Below are positions 51,083-54,841 of a stretch of 54,841 nt of DNA, one piece after another. The stretch is from assembly GCA_020049045.1 (NCBI GenBank), contig JAIFLN010000106.1:1-54841 (forward strand), written 5' to 3'. The position numbers were made by a program, and so were the translations under genes. This DNA is from Spirochaetota bacterium (GTDB lineage: Bacteria > Spirochaetota > Spirochaetia > JABEVK01). The first letter of the stretch is position 1, and each line of letters opens with the position of its first letter. The notes under the pieces were generated by a model, which saw nothing but the letters and a program-made list of their open reading frames with translations, ran no database searches and was not told where the DNA came from.

Positions 51083-52306
51083 ATGTCCGAGAAAGAAAAA
51101 AAGGAAAAAGGCCCCGTTGGAGCCCCTCGAAACGGAAATCAGGAAGAGAAGTTGAAGGCTCTTGATGCAGCCAGATTGCAAATTGAAAAGCAGTTTGGAA
51201 AAGGTGCCCTCATAAAAATGGGAGACTCAACATTGGGGCAGGGGATCGAAGTGATCCCTTCAGGTTCAATTCTTCTCGATGAAGCCTTGGGCGTGGGCGG
51301 ATATCCCAAAGGGCGCATTATTGAAATTTTTGGCCCAGAATCATCTGGAAAGACGACCTTGGCTTTACATGCCATTGCCCAAAGCCAGGCGAACGGCGGA
51401 GTTGCTGCATTCATTGATGCTGAGCATGCCCTAGACCCGCTTTATGCAAAAAACCTCGGTGTTGACATTGATGAGCTTTGGGTCAGTCAGCCAGACACTG
51501 GTGAACAGGCTTTGGAAATTGCGGAATCGCTGGTTCGTTCCGGGGGTGTCGACATCATTGTTGTGGACTCTGTTGCAGCGCTGACACCTCAAGCTGAAAT
51601 TGATGGTGAAATGGGTGACAGTCATGTTGGACTTCAGGCGCGTTTAATGAGCCAGGCTCTTAGAAAACTCACCGCTACGATTAGCAAATCTGGTTCTGTT
51701 CTCGTGTTCATCAACCAGATCCGCATGAAAATTGGCGTCATGTTTGGCAATCCAGAGACCACAACGGGTGGCAATGCACTGAAGTTCTATTCTTCCATTC
51801 GCTTGGATGTACGCAAGGTTGAAACAATAAACAAAGGACAAGATGAGGCTATTGGCAACCTCGTACGTGTCAAGGTTGTGAAGAACAAAGTTGCTGCACC
51901 CTTTCGAAAAGCTGAAATGGAAATTCTCTTTGGTCAAGGACTGAGTTATTACGGTAGTCTGCTTGACGCAGCACTCAAATATGAAATGGTTCAGAAAAGT
52001 GGCAGTTGGTTCAGTTATGGTGAGGAACGTATTGGGCAAGGAAGAGACAATGCCCGCGAGTTTCTCCAAAAAAATCCCAGCATTGCGCGTTCACTGGAAG
52101 AACGATTGCGAAAACAGATTTTTCCAGATAGGGATATTCCAGGTTCAAAACCCCTCGGAACGGTTAATGACAAGGTCGCCTCAGATGCGGCCGCATTGGC
52201 GGCTAGTGAACCCGTCAAAACACCCAAAGGTTCGACAAAAACGGTTGCGACAACAGCAACAACGGTTGGTGATGCTGTTGTAACGGATAGGACGGAACTC
52301 TTCTGA
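51083..52306 (+). CDS. recA: RecA recombinase
   Basis: 407 residues. Walker [10 protein letters not shown], Walker B-type [10 protein letters not shown], loop 2 [17 protein letters not shown] and [11 protein letters not shown]. Charged N-terminal extension ([10 protein letters not shown]) and a long polar tail ending TDRTELF. Central to recombination and SOS induction. AAGGAG lies 7 bases before the ATG. First gene of a run through folK, scpA, scpB and beyond; folK starts 2 bases after the stop. Confidence 0.98.
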   Translation: MSEKEKKEKGPVGAPRNGNQEEKLKALDAARLQIEKQFGKGALIKMGDSTLGQGIEVIPSGSILLDEALGVGGYPKGRIIEIFGPESSGKTTLALHAIAQSQANGGVAAFIDAEHALDPLYAKNLGVDIDELWVSQPDTGEQALEIAESLVRSGGVDIIVVDSVAALTPQAEIDGEMGDSHVGLQARLMSQALRKLTATISKSGSVLVFINQIRMKIGVMFGNPETTTGGNALKFYSSIRLDVRKVETINKGQDEAIGNLVRVKVVKNKVAAPFRKAEMEILFGQGLSYYGSLLDAALKYEMVQKSGSWFSYGEERIGQGRDNAREFLQKNPSIARSLEERLRKQIFPDRDIPGSKPLGTVNDKVASDAAALAASEPVKTPKGSTKTVATTATTVGDAVVTDRTELF

Positions 52307-52308
52307 CA

Positions 52309-52794
52309 TTGGTACTGGTAGGCCTTGGGGGAAATACTTCTGAAACCCTCGAGGCCTTTAGTCGCACCCGTGCCATTCTAAATCAAATACTCGAATCAGC
52401 TAAGTTCTCGTCGCTGTATCTGACAGAACCGCAGCTGGATTCATTCCAACCCCCTTTTTGGAATGCTGTTATGTCGGGACATTGGAACGGTTCTGCAGAA
52501 AGTTTACTCGAACGTCTCTTAATGATTGAAAGCCGTGAAGGTCGCGAGAGAAACCCCTCAAGGCCTAAGGGTCCTCGAACACTGGATCTTGATTTGTTAG
52601 TTTTTGGTGAACTTATCACAAATTCCAAACGTTTAGTTTTACCCCATTCAAGAATGTCCGAACGAAGGTTCGTCTTAGAACCGCTTCAAGAAATTTCTCC
52701 CGGTGCTTGCGATCCCAAGGACGGACACCAATGGTCAGAAGGGTTGCTGTTAGTTGCAAACCAAGGAGTGGACCGGACCAACCGGACATGGTAG
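52309..52794 (+). CDS. folK: HPPK (2-amino-4-hydroxy-6-hydroxymethyldihydropteridine pyrophosphokinase)
   Basis: 161-residue folate-pathway enzyme transferring pyrophosphate from ATP to hydroxymethyl-dihydropterin. Motifs: LVGLGGNT, SLYLTEPQ, PPFWNAVM, GRERNPSRPKGPRTLDLDLLVFG and LPHSRMSERRFVLEPL. TTG start 2 bases after recA. Overlaps scpA by 7 bases. Confidence 0.93.
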   Translation: MVLVGLGGNTSETLEAFSRTRAILNQILESAKFSSLYLTEPQLDSFQPPFWNAVMSGHWNGSAESLLERLLMIESREGRERNPSRPKGPRTLDLDLLVFGELITNSKRLVLPHSRMSERRFVLEPLQEISPGACDPKDGHQWSEGLLLVANQGVDRTNRTW

Positions 52795-53549
52795 AATTGA
52801 ATAGCATGATTGTGCCAGCTGAAAAACAACTTTTTAAACTGGAAGATTTTGAAGGACCGCTTGATCTTCTCCTTTTTCTCGTAAGAAAGAATGAAGTTAA
52901 CATTTATGACATACCGATAGCCGTTATTACTGAGCAATACCTTGAATTTTTGAAACTTGCAACTTCGATTGATCTTGAAGAAATCACTGAATTCTATCAA
53001 TTGGCCGCGACTTTGCTATACATCAAAAGCCGAACGCTACTCCCAGCACAGGGTTTCGATGAAGAGGATGGTGAAGATCCCCGACTTGAATTGGTTGATA
53101 AACTGATTGAATATCAGAAGTTCAAAAGACTTGCAGAACTTATGTCGGAGCAGGAGATAGAGTCAGAATGGATATGGGAGAGAAAGAAAAGACAGCCTAT
53201 ACTTCCGTTTGATGATAAGGATGAGTTCTGGGATACCATCCAAGTCTGGGACCTATTGCAGACATTTAACAAGATCATGAAAGGTCTTAATCCTCAACGG
53301 ATTATTGATCTTTACGAAGAAGTCTCAGTGAATGAGAAGGTGACACTAATTCAAGAGCTTCTCGAATCACAAGGATCGTTCCTATTTACTGACTTGATCA
53401 CGAGATCTGATTCACTTCTTGATGTTGTGTGTGCCTTCTTGGCTCTCCTTGAGATGGTCAAGTCAAAAAGAGTTACCCTTGAGCAAAGTAGACTTTTCGG
53501 AGATATTCGAGTGAATAGACCAAAAGAGGAGAGGGCAGATGGACATTGA
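52788..53549 (+). CDS. scpA: Segregation and condensation protein ScpA
   Basis: Kleisin that bridges SMC heads in the bacterial condensin. 253 residues from ATG at 52788 (ATG at 52806 also possible; neither has a clear ribosome site). Family start FKLEDFEGPLDLLLFLVRK, then DIPIAVITEQYLEFL, YIKSRTLL and C-terminal winged helix with FLALLEMVKSKRVTLEQ. Followed by scpB with an 11-base overlap. Confidence 0.95.
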   Translation: MVELNSMIVPAEKQLFKLEDFEGPLDLLLFLVRKNEVNIYDIPIAVITEQYLEFLKLATSIDLEEITEFYQLAATLLYIKSRTLLPAQGFDEEDGEDPRLELVDKLIEYQKFKRLAELMSEQEIESEWIWERKKRQPILPFDDKDEFWDTIQVWDLLQTFNKIMKGLNPQRIIDLYEEVSVNEKVTLIQELLESQGSFLFTDLITRSDSLLDVVCAFLALLEMVKSKRVTLEQSRLFGDIRVNRPKEERADGH

Positions 53550-54075
53550 AGCCGCCATGGTAGAGGCGGTTCTTTTTCTAGAGAATGATCCTATTGACAT
53601 GGCAGGGTTAGCAAGAATCACACTTCTTGATGAAGCAATTGTTAGGATGGCGCTCGAGCATCTTCATTCTCGTTATGCTTGCGCCGATTCAGGTTTAGAA
53701 CTCAGCGAGGTTGCCGAGGGATTCTCTTTGATTCCAAGACGTGATTTGATGCAGAAACTTCGTCACTATTATGGTAAAAAAACCGATGAAAAAATATCTC
53801 GAGCCTCACTTGAAACACTATCCATTATTGCTTATTCACAGCCAGTGACTAGGGCACAGATTGATTCCATTCGAGGCGTTAACAGCACAAGTATGCTCAA
53901 AGTACTCCAGGAACGTGGATTTATCCGAGAGACTAGTAGGAAGGATGCCCCTGGAAGACCTGTAGAATATGGAACAACAAAAGAATTTTTGCAGCTTTTC
54001 GGGCTGAAGTCGATTGCTGACTTGCCAAAACTCGATGAAGCCGAAAGGGAACGTTTTGAAATCAAAAGAACATGA
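53539..54075 (+). CDS. scpB: Segregation and condensation protein ScpB
   Basis: 178 residues with two winged-helix domains; partner of ScpA. Motifs: VEAVLFLENDPI, EGFSLIPR, LSRASLETLSIIAYSQPVTRAQID-like sequence (SRASLETLSIIAYSQPVTRA), IRGVNSTSMLK and GRPVEYGTTKEFL. Followed by a pseudouridine synthase, the common bacterial order. Confidence 0.96.
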   Translation: MDIEAAMVEAVLFLENDPIDMAGLARITLLDEAIVRMALEHLHSRYACADSGLELSEVAEGFSLIPRRDLMQKLRHYYGKKTDEKISRASLETLSIIAYSQPVTRAQIDSIRGVNSTSMLKVLQERGFIRETSRKDAPGRPVEYGTTKEFLQLFGLKSIADLPKLDEAERERFEIKRT

Positions 54076-54805
54076 TGATGAAAATGGGGGCGGAATTCGC
54101 CTTCAAGTATGGTTGGCTCGGCTAGGAGTCGCCTCCCGGCGTTCTGCGGTAGAACTTGTTAAGAACGGGAGAATCAAGGTTAATGGCAAAGTAACTTGTG
54201 AACCTGGTGCAAGAGTTATTGAAACTGATACCATATCCATGGATGGAAGAAATTTAGGAACCTCGCAGCGTCATGTTTATTATGTACTTCATAAACCTGC
54301 CAAATATCTTTGTTCGACAACGGATGAGGACGGTCAGCATCGTTCACTTGCCCTTGAACTGATTCAGCCATTTGTGCGCGAACGGCTTTTTTCCGTGGGC
54401 CGTCTTGATTATATGACGAGTGGGTTACTCCTATTGACCAACGATGGGGACTGGGCTAGGCATCTGTCTCACCCATCAAGTGTTGTTGAAAAAGAATACT
54501 TGGTTCAGACAAAGAAGGAAGTCCCCACGGAGCTTCTTGAGGAATTCAAAAGTGGGATTCGAATTCAAGGGGAGAAATTCCAATGTCAAGACTATGCCAT
54601 AACAGGTCCTCATTCCGTGCGGCTCATTCTTGCAGAAGGTAAGAACAGAGAGATTCGAAAAGTATTTCAGAGCCGGAATATTACGGTTAAACGAGTTCAT
54701 AGGTTGAGAGTCGGCCCAATAACTCTGAGAGGTTTGGAAGCTGGTCGTTTTCGGAAGCTGAGTGAACAAGAAATCAAAGCTCTTCGGATTGCAGGGGAGG
54801 CCTAA
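54056..54805 (+). CDS. rluB: RluB/RsuA-family pseudouridine synthase
   Basis: 249 residues from TTG at 54056, with AAAGGGA 5 bases upstream and inside scpB. S4 RNA-binding domain (RLQVWLARLGVASRRSAVELVKNGRI), then the catalytic domain with VGRLDYMTSGLLLLTNDG (the catalytic Asp in GRLD) and GKNREIRKVF. Modifies the large or small subunit rRNA; RluB, RluE, RluF and RsuA cannot be separated with certainty. ATGs near 54072 are out of frame. Upstream of cmk, as in many bacteria. Confidence 0.88.
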   Translation: MKSKEHDDENGGGIRLQVWLARLGVASRRSAVELVKNGRIKVNGKVTCEPGARVIETDTISMDGRNLGTSQRHVYYVLHKPAKYLCSTTDEDGQHRSLALELIQPFVRERLFSVGRLDYMTSGLLLLTNDGDWARHLSHPSSVVEKEYLVQTKKEVPTELLEEFKSGIRIQGEKFQCQDYAITGPHSVRLILAEGKNREIRKVFQSRNITVKRVHRLRVGPITLRGLEAGRFRKLSEQEIKALRIAGEA

Positions 54806-54806
54806 C

Positions 54807-54841
54807 TTGGTTATTGCCATCGATGGTCCCGCTGGAGTAGG
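54807..54841 (+). CDS. cmk: Cytidylate kinase Cmk, 5' end (cut by window edge)
   Basis: Frame reads (L/M)VIAIDGPAGVG, the P-loop start of cytidylate kinase (IAIDGPAGSGK). TTG at 54807 has AGGGGAGG 6 bases upstream and follows the preceding stop by one base. Only 11 codons are visible. Confidence 0.85.
   Translation, partial: MVIAIDGPAGV

Noticed and set aside
54072-54095. Possible frameshift at the GGGGG run before the pseudouridine synthase, since the tandem ATGs are out of frame
   Set aside because: TTG at 54056 is in frame with AAAGGGA 5 bases upstream, so no frameshift is needed.
1-54841. tRNA/rRNA genes, CRISPR arrays, insertion sequences, prophage
   Set aside because: None seen; gaps are all under about 170 bases and are accounted for by promoters, hairpins or short leaders.

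Overview
The window looks like chromosomal backbone from a free-living member of the Spirochaetota (Spirochaetales-like), with mid-range GC. The lineage signals are a GreA elongation factor fused to a ~700-residue helical/TPR region (43494-46184), a small PUR-domain protein resembling Borrelia BpuR (43178-43423), a Treponema-like ParE/ParC pair, and many short exported TPR proteins. These assignments rest on recognising protein families by eye; no database search was possible. Coding density is very high: the largest gap is about 170 bases, most neighbours overlap by 1-20 bases, and I see no rRNA, tRNA, CRISPR array, insertion sequence or phage gene.

Layout. 1-2.9 kb: divergent glycogen genes glgA (cut by the left edge) and glgC. 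2.9-4.7 kb: a small ferredoxin-NADP+-reductase-like flavoprotein (FNR1) coupled to rlmN. 4.7-9 kb: a membrane protein, a MenA-like prenyltransferase, an exported protein, a PerR-like regulator and a c-di-GMP phosphodiesterase. 8.9-13.3 kb (minus): rarA, a CDF metal exporter and mtaB. 13.3-19.1 kb (plus): a chemoreceptor, FNR2, miaB, hslO (Hsp33) and a CYTH phosphatase/cyclase. 19.1-22.7 kb (minus): ribA, a parvulin, FNR3, lipA, gcvH and a LipM-like octanoyltransferase. 22.8-29.4 kb: a stand-alone RibD reductase domain, membrane proteins, a rhomboid protease, plsC, parE, parC. 29.4-33.5 kb (minus): lysC, a J-domain protein, an RNase D and a second EAL protein. 33.6-36.9 kb: punA and a JAMM-DinG fusion helicase. 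36.9-43.1 kb (minus): a TetR-controlled operon of ABC ATPase, two FtsX-type permeases, a LolA-like protein and an outer-membrane barrel. 43.2-47.1 kb: PUR protein, greA fusion, TPR protein. 47.2-54.8 kb (plus): rpe, three envelope/TPR proteins, recA, folK, scpA, scpB, a pseudouridine synthase and the start of cmk.

The most interesting signal is a recurring gene pair. Three paralogous ~216-residue FNR-like flavoproteins sit in three separate places, and each lies directly upstream of, and is translationally coupled or nearly coupled to, a different radical-SAM enzyme: FNR1-rlmN (TAATG overlap), FNR2-miaB (miaB ribosome site overlaps the stop codon) and FNR3-lipA (ATGA overlap). All three partners need low-potential electrons on a [4Fe-4S] cluster. 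I infer a set of dedicated NAD(P)H-dependent reductases, one per radical-SAM enzyme. The FNR3 copy sits in a compact lipoate-assembly operon (FNR3-lipA-gcvH-lipM).

A second pattern is that at least six genes without a usable Shine-Dalgarno site (glgA, FNR1, menA, rarA, hslO, lysC) have a TAnnnT -10-like hexamer ending 6-7 bases before the start codon, as expected for leaderless mRNAs. Two genes of the lipoate operon appear to start at CTG codons behind well-placed ribosome-binding sites.
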